Positions 34,912 to 43,662 are shown, counted from the stretch's first letter. The stretch: DNA of 64,000 bases from JAFKFI01 sp963795435 (GCA_963795435.1 CAWCHV010000006.1:1-64000); one strand, 5' to 3'. Translations and numbers: made by a program. The notes: a model not told the origin generated them from the letters alone.

Positions 34912-35883
34912 TTACTTCATATACCTCTCGAAGAAGGGAAGGACTTTCTCAGGATGCTTTCCGAAGTAGTTGTAGCCATCCCTGAAGCGGTGTGTCGTGT
35001 TCTCGACCCAGATCATTTCCTTCTCTCTGGTTCCAAGCATGTCGAAGGTCTTTTGTGCGTCTTCGGGGTTCTTGGTCCAGGCGTCGTCCCGCACCTGAAT
35101 CGTCAGGTTGGGCATCGTGATTGCCGAGGCAAAGAGCTGCGGCGTCATATCTGCAACCGGGAAGGCGCCCATCTTGAGCAACTCCAGATCGATCAGCTCC
35201 TGATATTGGCCGACCCCCTGCAACTCCGAGAACGCCTGGAAGATGGCCGCCATCGATGGCACGAGCGGGCTGCACATGCACCGGATGTTCTGAAACAGCT
35301 TCGGGTGCCTGGCGATGGCTTCGTACTGCGAGTTGCCACCCATGCACTGGCTATACAGTCCGACTGTCATCTTGCTGAGCCTGGGGTGACTGTCCACGTA
35401 CTTCTTCACCCCAACGCAGTCGCGCCACTCCCAACGACCGATGCCACAGATGCCGTTGTTCGCGGCGCTGCTGTTGCCGTGGTTTCTGATGTCGTAGGTG
35501 AGTACGTTGTATCCGGCGTCGGTGAGATGCTTGTACTGGATCACAAAGTCGATTTCGACACCCTCATAGCTGCTCCACGGCTCACCAAAATGTCCCGGGA
35601 AACCGGCTCGGCACATGGGCAGGGCATGGTTGAAGACGATGAGCTTATCGCTCTCGCCGCCCTTGGCCGGGATGTACCACGCTTCGAGCGGAGTACCGTC
35701 GTCCGACGGGATGGAGAGATCGTGCCACCCAGTCATGCCATATTCATCAGGAGTCTTAAAGATAAAGCTACGCAATGGCTTGACGATGTTGGCTATGGCT
35801 TTGATCTTGGCATGATCTTCGGGAGAAACGCTCTTCAGTTGTTCCTGCGCTTTTGCCATTCTTGCCGCGGATATCCTGCCCAT
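34912..35883 (-). CDS. Alpha/beta hydrolase with Cys at the nucleophile elbow
   Basis: A 323-residue alpha/beta hydrolase-fold protein. The fold is indicated by the strand KLIVFNHALPMC, the NVLTYDIRNHGNS segment and the elbow S178-Q-C180-M-G182. The nucleophile position is Cys rather than Ser, as in dienelactone hydrolase. Plausible partners are D266/D267 (VRDDAW) and H298 (ENTTHRFRDGY). Family not named with certainty; hydrolysis of an ester, lactone or thioester is inferred. The gene has clearly lower G+C than its neighbours (for example 27 of 60 bases at 35761-35820) and different codon use, which suggests recent acquisition. It stands alone. Confidence 0.75.
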   Translation of the reverse strand: MGRISAARMAKAQEQLKSVSPEDHAKIKAIANIVKPLRSFIFKTPDEYGMTGWHDLSIPSDDGTPLEAWYIPAKGGESDKLIVFNHALPMCRAGFPGHFGEPWSSYEGVEIDFVIQYKHLTDAGYNVLTYDIRNHGNSSAANNGICGIGRWEWRDCVGVKKYVDSHPRLSKMTVGLYSQCMGGNSQYEAIARHPKLFQNIRCMCSPLVPSMAAIFQAFSELQGVGQYQELIDLELLKMGAFPVADMTPQLFASAITMPNLTIQVRDDAWTKNPEDAQKTFDMLGTREKEMIWVENTTHRFRDGYNYFGKHPEKVLPFFERYMK

Positions 35884-35928
35884 GACTTCACCTCCAGGTG
35901 TTTGACCGGAGAAGGGGTCTAGCGATCT

Positions 35929-36435
35929 TCAGTCCGGTTTGATCTCGATGCTCTTCTGTCGGCTCGCGGTCTCGGTGCTCTTGGGCAGGGTCAGCGTCAG
36001 TACGCCCTTGCTGAACTGCGCCTCGATCTTGTCGCGGTCGACGTTCTCCGGGACGGCGAAGCTGCGCTGGAAACTGCCGTAGCTGCGCTCGGCGATATAG
36101 TAGTTCGCGTCCTTCTTCTCGCTGTCCTGCTTCTTCTCGCCACGCAACGTCAGCATGTCGCCATTGAGCGCCACCTGGACGTCGCTCTCGGAGAGGCCGG
36201 GAAGCTCGGCGGCGATGTGATACGCCTTGTCGTCCTCCGTCACGTCCACCGCCGGGCCGCCGCCCGCGAACGCGGCCGGCATCCGAAACCCGCCGTCGCC
36301 CTCGAAGAAACGGCGCATCGAGGGCAGGCCGAAACCGCCGAACATGCGGTCCATCTCGGCCCGGAAGGCGCGGAACGGATCAAACGTCGCGGGGCTTGCC
36401 GATTGCGGCTCCCGCTGAACCGGAACGTCCGACAT
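35929..36435 (-). CDS. Small heat-shock protein Hsp20
   Basis: A 168-residue alpha-crystallin chaperone that holds unfolded proteins without ATP. It has an N-terminal arm with FDPFRAFRAEMDRMFGGFG, the alpha-crystallin core (VDVTEDDKAYHIAAELPGLS, then LTLRGEKKQDSEKKDANYY and SFQRSFAVPENVD) and the GVLTLTLPKS strand. The C terminus has IEIKPD in place of the usual IxI motif. AGGGGAG lies 6 bases before ATG 36435. It is divergent from the alcohol dehydrogenase gene with a 97-base gap; I found no heat-shock sigma promoter there. Confidence 0.95.
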   Translation of the reverse strand: MSDVPVQREPQSASPATFDPFRAFRAEMDRMFGGFGLPSMRRFFEGDGGFRMPAAFAGGGPAVDVTEDDKAYHIAAELPGLSESDVQVALNGDMLTLRGEKKQDSEKKDANYYIAERSYGSFQRSFAVPENVDRDKIEAQFSKGVLTLTLPKSTETASRQKSIEIKPD

Positions 36436-36532
36436 TGGGCTCTCTCCCCTGCATGGCAGGAAGGTGGAACAGCGCGCCCGCTTCCCGACGCCACACTGAC
36501 GCGGTAGGCCGGCGATCGGCTATCATCCCGAC

Positions 36533-37535
36533 ATGCGCGCGATGCTGTTCAGGGAACCCGGGCGGGCGCTGGAGCAGGCCACTCTCCCGCTCCCGCGTCC
36601 CGGTGAACGTCAGGTGCTGATCCGGGTTGCCGCCTGCGCCGTCTGCCGCACCGATTTGCATGTGGCGGATGGCGAGCTGCCCGACCCCAAGCTGCCGCTC
36701 GTCCCTGGTCACGAGATCGTCGGTCGCGTGGTCGCCAACGGCCCCGGTGCGGAACGCTACCGGGCGGGGGACCGCGTTGGCGTCCCCTGGCTCGGCTGGA
36801 CTTGCGGGGAGTGCGCCTATTGCCGGTCCGGGCGGGAGAATCTGTGCGAGCGGGCGCGCTTCACCGGCTACCAGATCGACGGCGGATACGCGGGGTACAC
36901 CGTCGCCGACGAGCGGGTCCTGCTTCCCGATCCCCGACGCCTACACCGACGTCGCGGCCGCCCCGCTGCTCTGCGCCGGGCTGATCGGCTATCGCAGCTT
37001 GCGCATGGCGGGCGACGCGCGCCGCCTCGGCATCTACGGCTTCGGCGCGGCGGCGCACATCATCGCCCAGGTGGCGCGCCACCAGGGCCGGTCGCTGTTC
37101 TCTTTCACCCGTCCGGGCGACACGGCGGCGCAGGATTTTGCCCGCCGCATCGCCGGCGGCTGGGCCGGCGGCTCCGACGAGACGCCGCCCGAGCCGCTCG
37201 ACGCCGCGCTCATCTTCGCCCCCGTCGGCGCGCTGGTCCCCGCCGCGCTGCGCGCCACGGCACCCGGCGGCGTGGTGGTGTGCGGAGGCATCCACATGAG
37301 TAACCTGCCGTCCTTCCCCTACGAATGGCTGTGGCGGGAACGCTCCATCCGCTCCGTCGCCAACCTCACCCGCCGCGACGCCGAGGAATTCCTGGCCCTG
37401 GCGCCCCAGGTGCCGGTCCGCACCGAGACGCAACCCTACCCGCTCGCGCGGGCCAACGAGGCGCTCGCCGCGTTGCGCGAGGGAAGGCTGAGCGGTGCTG
37501 CCGTGCTTCAGCCGGAGGATGCCGATTTCGCCTGA
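36533..37535 (+). pseudogene. Zinc alcohol dehydrogenase, frameshifted
   Basis: The first frame from ATG 36533 encodes the catalytic part of a zinc-dependent dehydrogenase: CAVCRTDLHVADGE with the first zinc ligand, LVPGHEIVGRV and the structural zinc cluster CGECAYCRSGRENLC, ending at LLPDP. The family sequence then continues in another frame as AYTDVAAAPLLCAGLIGYRS and LGIYGFGAAAHIIAQ to a stop at 37535. Dropping one base in 36926-36929 joins the halves into LLPIPDAYTD and a 333-residue protein, the expected length. AdhP-like alcohol oxidation is likely if the break is a sequence error. Confidence 0.82.
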
Positions 37536-37554
37536 TGTGGGAGGACCCGCGCCG

Positions 37555-38259
37555 ATGCACCGCCTCGCCTTGCTGGCCGCCGTTCTTCTGGCCGCCATCC
37601 CGGCCGCCGCGCAGCCGCCGCATCGCCCGGTCGTGGTGGAGCTGTTCACCTCCCAGGGCTGCTCGTCCTGCCCGCCCGCCGACGCTTTCCTGACGGAGCT
37701 GGCGCGCGGCCGGGCCGACGTGTTGCCTCTCGGCTTCCACGTCACCTACTGGAACGGCCTCGGCTGGCGCGATCCGTTCTCGCTCGACGCCGCCACCGCG
37801 CGCCAGCGGAACTACGCCGCCCTGTTCTCGGCCGATGGCGTCTACACGCCGCAGATGGTGGTGGACGGACGCCGCGACGTCGTCGGTTCCGACCGCGCCG
37901 CCGCCCTATCCGCGATTCGCGCCGCCGCCGGCAAGGCTTCCGCCGGGCCGGCGCTGCGCCTCGCGCGCCAAGCCAGCACGGTCACGCTCGACGCCGGCGC
38001 CGGCCAGGGCCGCGCGACCCTTTGGCTGATCGGCTACGACCGCGAACACCACACCGCTATCGGCAGGGGAGAGAACACCGGCCGCACCTTGCTGGAGGCG
38101 AATATCGTGCGCGACATCGTGGATGCCGGGGCCTGGACCGGCGCGCCCCTGCATGTTTCCTTACCCTCGCCGCGCGGCGAGCGTGTCGCCGCGATCCTGC
38201 AGGCGGAGGACGGCAGCATCATCGGCGCCGCGACCGTTGCCGATCAGCCGACCGGCTAG
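37555..38259 (+). CDS. DUF1223 secreted thioredoxin-like protein
   Basis: A 234-residue protein with a signal peptide (about residues 1-20, AAIPAAA) and the DUF1223 core: VVVELFTSQGCSSCPPADAF, with a CxxC pair in a thioredoxin-like position, then VLPLGFHVTYWNGLGWRDPF and SADGVYTPQMVVDGRRDVVG. Members are periplasmic and their redox activity is mostly untested. GGGAGG precedes ATG 37555 by 9 bases. It lies 19 bases after the alcohol dehydrogenase gene and may be co-transcribed. Confidence 0.9.
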   Translation: MHRLALLAAVLLAAIPAAAQPPHRPVVVELFTSQGCSSCPPADAFLTELARGRADVLPLGFHVTYWNGLGWRDPFSLDAATARQRNYAALFSADGVYTPQMVVDGRRDVVGSDRAAALSAIRAAAGKASAGPALRLARQASTVTLDAGAGQGRATLWLIGYDREHHTAIGRGENTGRTLLEANIVRDIVDAGAWTGAPLHVSLPSPRGERVAAILQAEDGSIIGAATVADQPTG

Positions 38260-38285
38260 GGGAGGTGGGGTCTTTCCGCTCTGGC

Positions 38286-38303
38286 ATTGGCCGCCCGGCC
38301 AAT
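38286..38303. terminator. Perfect hairpin after DUF1223 gene
   Basis: ATTGGCCG, 2-base spacer, CGGCCAAT: an 8-bp perfect palindrome 26 bases after the stop, followed by CTTGAAGG rather than a U run. Possible terminator or protein site. Confidence 0.3.
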
Positions 38304-38438
38304 CTTGAAGGAAGGTCGGCTGGGTCCAACAAATCGGCTCGACCGGGTGGTTCCCGAAGCGGCGCCGGCTCATATTTCCGTGGGTGCAATTCGGGGGGCG
38401 CGGTCGCGCTCCTCGGTCATTGTCAGGGAGAATGCGTC

Positions 38439-39086
38439 ATGCCGGTCTCGTCCACCGGGCGTCGTGCCGTTCTGCGTGCGGGTTGGCTCGGCCTGGTCAC
38501 GGCGGCGCTCGCGGCAGGGCGCTCGCGCGCGCAAAATGGCGACGATGCGGCCGCCAGCGTGGAAGCGTTTTCCGACGCTCTGCTCAGGTCGATGCGCGCG
38601 GGCCGCGGCATGTCCTTCACGCAGCGCTTTGCCATGCTGGCGCCGGCGGTGGACCGCGCGCTGGACCTCGACGTGATCCTGCGCACGTCGGTCGGGCCGC
38701 AATGGGCCGGCATGTCCGCCGACCAGCAGGCCGCGCTTCGGCAGGCGTTCCGCCGCTACACGATCGCCAATTTCGCCGCCAATTTCGACACCTACTCGGG
38801 CGAGACGATCCGCGTGAACCCCGAACCGCGCAGCCTGCCGAACGGCGACGAGATCGTCACGACGCAGATCATCCCGACCAGCGGCTCGCCGACCACGCTC
38901 GCCTATGTCATGCGCCAGACGTCGTCGGGTTGGAAGGCCGTCGACATCCTGGCGGATGGCTCGATCAGCCGGGTCGCCACGCAACGCTCGGATTTCCGCG
39001 CGCTGCTCGCGAGCGGCGGCGGCCCGGCGCTCGTCCGCAGCCTGCAGGACAAGGTCGCCACACTTTCGGGAAACGCGCCGGTTTGA
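38439..39086 (+). CDS. MlaC/Ttg2D family periplasmic lipid-transfer protein
   Basis: A 215-residue exported protein. The N terminus has a positively charged start (GRRAVLRAG), a hydrophobic stretch and cleavage near SRAQ. The core FTQRFAMLAPAVDRALDLDV, GMSADQQAALRQAFRRYTIA and FAANFDTYSGETIRVNPEP belongs to the MlaC/Ttg2D (HpnM-like) family, which ferries phospholipids or hopanoids between membranes. No mla or hpn partners adjoin it. GGGAGA precedes ATG 38439 by 9 bases. The stop codon lies in the loop of a hairpin (39074-39095). Confidence 0.88.
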   Translation: MPVSSTGRRAVLRAGWLGLVTAALAAGRSRAQNGDDAAASVEAFSDALLRSMRAGRGMSFTQRFAMLAPAVDRALDLDVILRTSVGPQWAGMSADQQAALRQAFRRYTIANFAANFDTYSGETIRVNPEPRSLPNGDEIVTTQIIPTSGSPTTLAYVMRQTSSGWKAVDILADGSISRVATQRSDFRALLASGGGPALVRSLQDKVATLSGNAPV

Positions 39087-39095
39087 TCCGGCGCG
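39074..39095. terminator. Hairpin across the MlaC-like stop codon
   Basis: CGCGCCGG (39074-39081), loop TTTGAT, CCGGCGCG (39088-39095). The TGA stop is in the loop. It lies between convergent genes, so it may act in both directions. No U tract. Confidence 0.4.
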
Positions 39096-39108
39096 CTGTC
39101 CTGGCCGG

Positions 39109-39822
39109 TCAGGCGGCGGCGAACTGGCCGCGGCCGAACACGCGGTCGAGCGTCTCCGGCGCGGCCTTGTCGAACCCGGTGGTCTTGGCCCGCACCTCGT
39201 CCGCCGCCGCGAACGCCCTGGCCGCCGCCGGCCGCGCCGCGATCTTCTCCATCCAGGCCATGATCCTGGGATATTTCTGCGCGGCCGGCGCGCCGAGCAT
39301 CGCGGGAATGACGCGCGCCCAAGGCACCGTCGCGATGTCGGCGATCGAGTATTCGGCGCCGCCGAGATACGGCGCCTCGCCCAGCCGCGCCTCGATCGCC
39401 TCCAGCACGCGATGAACCTGCGTGAGATAGCGGCTTAGGGCGTAGTCGTTGCCCTTGGGCGCGAAGCGCATGAAATGCACGTATTGCCCGAACATCGGGC
39501 CGACCGTGGTCATCTGCACCATCATCCACTGGATCGCGTCGAACCGCGCTGCCTTGTCGGCGGGCAGCAGCTTGCCGGTCTTTTCCGCGAGATAGAGCAG
39601 GATCGCGCCGGACTCGAACACGGTGTACGGCTTGCCGCCCGGCCCGTCGCTGTCGACGATTACCGGCACCTTGGCCATCGGGTTCAGCTTGCGGAACTGC
39701 TCGTCGAACTGCTTGCCGCCGAACACGTCCACCGGATGCACGGTGTACGGCACACCGAGTTCCTCGAGCGCGAGGTAGATCTTCACCACGTTCGGGCTGC
39801 CCATCGCATAGAAGTCGATCAT
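39109..39822 (-). CDS. Glutathione S-transferase (Nu/YfcG-like)
   Basis: A 237-residue GST with an N-terminal thioredoxin-like domain (IDFYAMGSPNVVKIYLALEE, LNPMAKVPVIVDSDGPGG, VFESGAILLYLAEKTGKLLP) and a C-terminal helical domain (IADIATVPWARVIPAM). The FESGAILLYLAEKTG segment, with Glu-Ser for glutathione binding, is closest to YfcG/Ure2p-type disulfide-bond reductases. ATG 39822 has an excellent AGGAGGGA. It lies 59 bases downstream of the 3' end of an acyl-CoA dehydrogenase gene on the same strand. Confidence 0.92.
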   Translation of the reverse strand: MIDFYAMGSPNVVKIYLALEELGVPYTVHPVDVFGGKQFDEQFRKLNPMAKVPVIVDSDGPGGKPYTVFESGAILLYLAEKTGKLLPADKAARFDAIQWMMVQMTTVGPMFGQYVHFMRFAPKGNDYALSRYLTQVHRVLEAIEARLGEAPYLGGAEYSIADIATVPWARVIPAMLGAPAAQKYPRIMAWMEKIAARPAAARAFAAADEVRAKTTGFDKAAPETLDRVFGRGQFAAA

Positions 39823-39881
39823 CGTTCCCTCCTGGTATCGTGCCGGATGCGCCACCGTAGCACGGCTCCCGCGCGGGGCCA

Positions 39882-40964
39882 TCAAGCGCCCCGCAGCAGC
39901 GCCTCGCCGAGCCGGCTCTGCCGCGCCAGGCGCGCGGTGCGCGCGACGCCGAGCGAGGTATCGAGTCCGTCGAACAGCGCGATAAGCCGTGCATTGGGCG
40001 CGCCACACGCGTGATGCAATTGCCGCGCGCGCGCCAGAACTTCGACGGCCAGCACGCGGATGCCGACCAGCGCCGGCGCGTCCGGCGGCGCTCCCTGCGC
40101 CGCGTCCAGCGCAGCGACCACCGCCTGCGAGCCCTCCGCCATCAGCGCGACCAGCGCCGCGAGCGCGCCGAGCGAAGCCGCGTCGTCCGGCGTCGCGCTA
40201 TCGCCGGGCAGCCCGCCGAGCCGGCGCAGCGCGGCGCGGAAGCTGCCGACCAGCCCGGCGCTGCCCACCGCGTCCTCGACGTCACGGAAGGGCAGGGCCA
40301 TCGTCTCGTACGCCTCGTTCTCCGGCCCGATGCGGCTCGCCGCCGGCACCTCGCATTCGGCGAGCCGCAGCCCGCAATGCAGCGCCGGCCGCAGCGCCGC
40401 GATCTCCGGCATCGGCACGCGCACGAGCCCCTGCGCGTCCCGCGGCACCAGGAACGCGCTATATCGCTTGCGCCCGCTCTCGGTCGCGGTGATCGCCAGC
40501 ACGATGAAGACATCCGCGATCGGACCGTTGGTGATGTACGCTTTCTCGCCGTCCAGCACGTACGCGTCGCCACGTCGCGTCGCGGTGGTGCGCAGGTGCT
40601 TGGGATGCGCGCCCGCACCCGGCTCGGAGATCGCGACCGACGCGGTGATGCGCCCCGAAGCCAGCGCCGGCAGATGGCCCGTCCGCTGCGCCGTGTCGCC
40701 GAACCGCTCGACGAAATACCGCGCGACCATCTGGTGCGAGGCCCAGGCGCTGCCGAGCCCCGGCGACGAGCCGCCCGCGATCAGCGCCGCCTCGCCGCGT
40801 GCGATGTCGGCGTAGCCGCCGCCGGACCCGCCGTGTGCCGGGTCGAGCCCGATGCGGAACAGCCCCGCCTCGGCCATCGCGTGCCAGATGTCGTGCGGAA
40901 AGGCGGGCTCGGCGTTGAGGTCGCGGTCGGCCACAAGCGCGCGGGCGAATTGCTCGATGTCCAT
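39882..40964 (-). CDS. Acyl-CoA dehydrogenase family protein (short form)
   Basis: A 360-residue acyl-CoA dehydrogenase-like flavoprotein. N-terminal helical domain with FPHDIWHAMAEAGLFRIGLD, the FAD-binding beta-domain segment ASVAISEPGAGAHPKHLRTT and DAYVLDGEKAYITNGPIADV. The C-terminal domain is shorter than usual, and I do not see the usual catalytic Glu segment, so it may need a partner subunit. Start ATG 40964; GTG 40982 is possible. It is divergent from a full-length acyl-CoA dehydrogenase gene 101 bases away, a plausible partner. Substrate unknown. Confidence 0.85.
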   Translation of the reverse strand: MDIEQFARALVADRDLNAEPAFPHDIWHAMAEAGLFRIGLDPAHGGSGGGYADIARGEAALIAGGSSPGLGSAWASHQMVARYFVERFGDTAQRTGHLPALASGRITASVAISEPGAGAHPKHLRTTATRRGDAYVLDGEKAYITNGPIADVFIVLAITATESGRKRYSAFLVPRDAQGLVRVPMPEIAALRPALHCGLRLAECEVPAASRIGPENEAYETMALPFRDVEDAVGSAGLVGSFRAALRRLGGLPGDSATPDDAASLGALAALVALMAEGSQAVVAALDAAQGAPPDAPALVGIRVLAVEVLARARQLHHACGAPNARLIALFDGLDTSLGVARTARLARQSRLGEALLRGA

Positions 40965-41065
40965 GCGCCGATCCAATCGCACCCGCGCCGGAAGTCAATG
41001 CCCCATGCTGGACAGCATGGGAACCCGGCGCGATGCTTGGCCGGCAGCGAGGGAGATTGCCCGCG

Positions 41066-42211
41066 ATGAGCTTTCAAGCCTTTCGCTTCGAGCCGCCGGA
41101 ATTTTCCGACGCCGCGCACGAGTTGCGCCGCGAGGTGCGGGACTTTCTCGACGAGAACAAGGCGCTGATGCGCCCGATGCCGAACGGCTGGAGCCCGGAG
41201 TTCAGCCGCAAGGTCGCCGGGCGCGGCTGGCTCGGCATGACCTGGCCGAAGCAATACGGCGGCAAGGAGCGCACCGCCTACGAGCGCTACGTCATGATCG
41301 AGGAGATGCTCGCCGCCGGCGCCCCGGTCGGCGCTCACTGGGTCGCGGATCGCCAGAGCGGCCCCAACCTCCTGCGCTACGGCACCGAGGAGCAGAAGCA
41401 GTTTTTCCTGCCGAAGATCGCCGCCGGCGAGATGTATTTCGCCATCGGCATGAGCGAGCCCAATTCCGGCTCCGACCTCGCGGGCACGCGCACCCGCGCG
41501 GTGAAGGTCGACGGCGGCTTTCGCGTCAATGGCTCGAAGCTATGGACCTCGAACGCGCACCGGGCGCACTGCATGATCCTGTTCTGCCGCATGGCCGAGG
41601 CGGGCCAGGAGATCGACCGCCACGCCGGCGCCACGCAGTTTCTCGTCGACATGAAATCACCCGGCCTCGAAATACGCCCGGTGCATAACCTGCTGGGCGA
41701 GCACCACTTCAACGAGGTCTTCATCACTGACCTGTTCGTCCCCGACGACCGCCTGCTCGGCCAGGTGGGTGCCGGTTGGAAGCAGGTCACGGGCGAGCTC
41801 GCCTTCGAGCGCAGCGGGCCGGAGCGATTCCTCTCCACCTTCCGCCTGCTCGTCGAACTGGTGCGCGCCGCCGGCCCCGATCCCGAACCGGGCGTCGCGG
41901 TCGCCATCGGGCGCCTCATCGCGCATCTCGCGATCCTGCGCCGCATGTCGATGTCGATCGCCGGGATGCTGCAGCAGGGCGACAACCCGAACGTCGAAGC
42001 CGCCATCGTCAAGGATCTCGGCACCTCCTTCGAGCAGGAAACCTCCGCCGTCGCCCGCAACACAATTCCCGCCGAACCCACGCTCTCCGCGATGGACGCC
42101 TACATTTCTACCTTGGCGCGCACCACGCTCAATTCGCCGCGCTTCTCCATCCAAGGCGGCACGCGCGAAATCCTGCGCGGCATCATTGCGCGCGGCCTAG
42201 GATTGCGCTGA
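41066..42211 (+). CDS. Acyl-CoA dehydrogenase
   Basis: A 381-residue acyl-CoA dehydrogenase that introduces a 2,3 double bond into an acyl-CoA with FAD. Visible: GWLGMTWPKQYGGKERTAYE, FAIGMSEPNSGSDLAGTRTR, the GFRVNGSKLWTSNAHRAHCM segment, ELAFERSGPERFL (region of the catalytic Glu) and the C-terminal FSIQGGTREILRGIIARGLG. GAGGGAG lies 10 bases before ATG 41066. Members like this act on branched-chain, steroid or aromatic side-chain acyl-CoAs; which one is not clear here. Followed by a partial palindromic repeat. Confidence 0.93.
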   Translation: MSFQAFRFEPPEFSDAAHELRREVRDFLDENKALMRPMPNGWSPEFSRKVAGRGWLGMTWPKQYGGKERTAYERYVMIEEMLAAGAPVGAHWVADRQSGPNLLRYGTEEQKQFFLPKIAAGEMYFAIGMSEPNSGSDLAGTRTRAVKVDGGFRVNGSKLWTSNAHRAHCMILFCRMAEAGQEIDRHAGATQFLVDMKSPGLEIRPVHNLLGEHHFNEVFITDLFVPDDRLLGQVGAGWKQVTGELAFERSGPERFLSTFRLLVELVRAAGPDPEPGVAVAIGRLIAHLAILRRMSMSIAGMLQQGDNPNVEAAIVKDLGTSFEQETSAVARNTIPAEPTLSAMDAYISTLARTTLNSPRFSIQGGTREILRGIIARGLGLR

Positions 42212-42216
42212 CCCGC

Positions 42217-42245
42217 ACCCTCCGGGAGAGGGCCGGGGTGAGGGA
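42217..42245. repeat. REP-like element, partial copy 3
   Basis: One arm of the family (ACCCTCCGGGAGAGGG, then CCGGGGTGAGGGA), between convergent acyl-CoA dehydrogenase and SDR genes. The other arm is missing. Confidence 0.6.
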
Positions 42246-42251
42246 AGCGCG

Positions 42252-42995
42252 CTACTGAATGACAAATCCCCCGTCAATCACCAGCTCCGCCCCTGTTACG
42301 AACGACGCCTCATCCGAAGCAAGAAACAGCACCCCGTACGCTACCTCGATCGGCTCGCCCAACCGCCGCAGCGGCGTCTTTTCGATCTTGTCGGCGCGCT
42401 CGCCGGCATTGGTCGAGTTCAGCATCGCCGGCATGTATCCCGGATGCACCGAGTTCACCCGCACGCCCTTGGGTCCATAGCGAACCGCCGCCGACTTCGT
42501 GTAGCTCCGCACGGCACCTTTCGACGCGCCATAGGCCGGATGGCCGCCGGTGCTGCCGACCAGCGCGACGATGGACGAGATATTCACGATCGAGCCGCCG
42601 CCGGTCTTGATCATCTCCGCCGCCGCGCGCCGCGTGCCGTAGAACACGCTGCTTTGGTTGATCGCGATGATCTTGTCCCAGCCATCGGTACCGTCGTGAT
42701 CGTTGACGATCGAGCCGCTGACGCCCGCGTTGTTCACCAGAATGTCGAGTTTTCCATATGCGGCGAGCGTCGCCTCGATCAGTTGCGCCCACTCCTCGTC
42801 CTTGGTCACATCGATCCGCGCGAAGCGCGCCTCGCCACCGGATTTGCGGATGTCGGCGGCGACGCTCTCGCCCATATCGGCCAGAATATCGGCCACGATG
42901 ACTTTCGCGCCTTCCTTGGCGAACAGCCGCGCCTCCGCCTCGCCCATGCCGTGCGCGCCACCGGTCACAATCGCTACCTTGCCCTTGAGACGCAT
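42252..42995 (-). CDS. Short-chain dehydrogenase/reductase (SDR)
   Basis: A 247-residue classical SDR: cofactor site TGGAHGMG (about 12-19), VADILAD after beta-2 (NAD type), NNAGVSG, Ser in NISSIVALVGS, and Y-x-x-x-K in AYGASKGAVRS. The C terminus FVTGAELVIDGGFVIQ is typical of cyclohexanol/hydroxysteroid or 3-oxoacyl reductases. Position 40 bases downstream of ureG on the same strand, so it may be read with the urease operon, but it has no obvious link to urea use. Substrate unknown. Confidence 0.9.
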   Translation of the reverse strand: MRLKGKVAIVTGGAHGMGEAEARLFAKEGAKVIVADILADMGESVAADIRKSGGEARFARIDVTKDEEWAQLIEATLAAYGKLDILVNNAGVSGSIVNDHDGTDGWDKIIAINQSSVFYGTRRAAAEMIKTGGGSIVNISSIVALVGSTGGHPAYGASKGAVRSYTKSAAVRYGPKGVRVNSVHPGYMPAMLNSTNAGERADKIEKTPLRRLGEPIEVAYGVLFLASDEASFVTGAELVIDGGFVIQ

Positions 42996-43035
42996 CCCGT
43001 CTCCCCCTTCCCTGGTGTCGGGGAACTCTATGCGC

Positions 43036-43662
43036 TCACGCTTCCGGCGTCATCCCGCCCGCCGTCTCGACGAACCGGGAAATCTCCGGGACACCGACGC
43101 CCGCGCGGACATTGGCAAAAACGAACGGCCGCTCGCCGCGCATCCGCTGCGCGTCGCGCTCCATCACCTCGAGACTGGCGCCGACAAAGGGGGCAAGATC
43201 GATCTTGTTGATGACGAGCAAATCGCTGCGCGTGATCCCGGGTCCGCCCTTGCGCGGGATCTTGTCGCCGGCCGACACGTCGATCACGTAGATCGTCAAA
43301 TCCGCCAGCTCCGGGCTGAACGTCGCCGCGAGGTTGTCGCCGCCGCTCTCGATCAGGATGAGGTCGAGTGCCGGGAAGCGGGTGCGCAGTTGCGAGATGC
43401 CCGCGAGATTGATGCTGGCGTCCTCGCGGATCGCGGTATGCGGGCAGCCGCCGGTCTCGATGCCCATGATCCGCTCGGGCGGCAGCGAGCCGGCGCGCGT
43501 CAGGAACTCCGCGTCCTCCTTGGTATAGATGTCGTTGGTAATGGCCGCGATCTCGTAACGCCCGCGCAGATGCCGGCACAGCGCGTCCATCAGCGCCGTC
43601 TTGCCGCTGCCGACCGGGCCGCCGATGCCGACGCGGAGCGGGCCATGCGGAGAGTGTGTCAT
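43036..43662 (-). CDS. ureG: Urease accessory GTPase UreG
   Basis: A 208-residue SIMIBI-class GTPase that powers nickel insertion into urease. P-loop GGPVGSGKTAL at residues ~14-24, the nickel-binding C-P-H (GIETGGCPHTAIRED), switch region DLILIESGGDNLAATF and NKID base recognition (VINKIDLAPFVGA). Normal length. Its start overlaps the ureF stop by 4 bases. Last urease gene of the operon. Confidence 0.97.
   Translation of the reverse strand: MTHSPHGPLRVGIGGPVGSGKTALMDALCRHLRGRYEIAAITNDIYTKEDAEFLTRAGSLPPERIMGIETGGCPHTAIREDASINLAGISQLRTRFPALDLILIESGGDNLAATFSPELADLTIYVIDVSAGDKIPRKGGPGITRSDLLVINKIDLAPFVGASLEVMERDAQRMRGERPFVFANVRAGVGVPEISRFVETAGGMTPEA

Noticed and set aside
36436..36532. Heat-shock sigma or ROSE-type RNA thermometer ahead of Hsp20
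   Set aside because: No clear CTTGAA/CCCAT spacing and no ROSE consensus visible in the 97-base gap.
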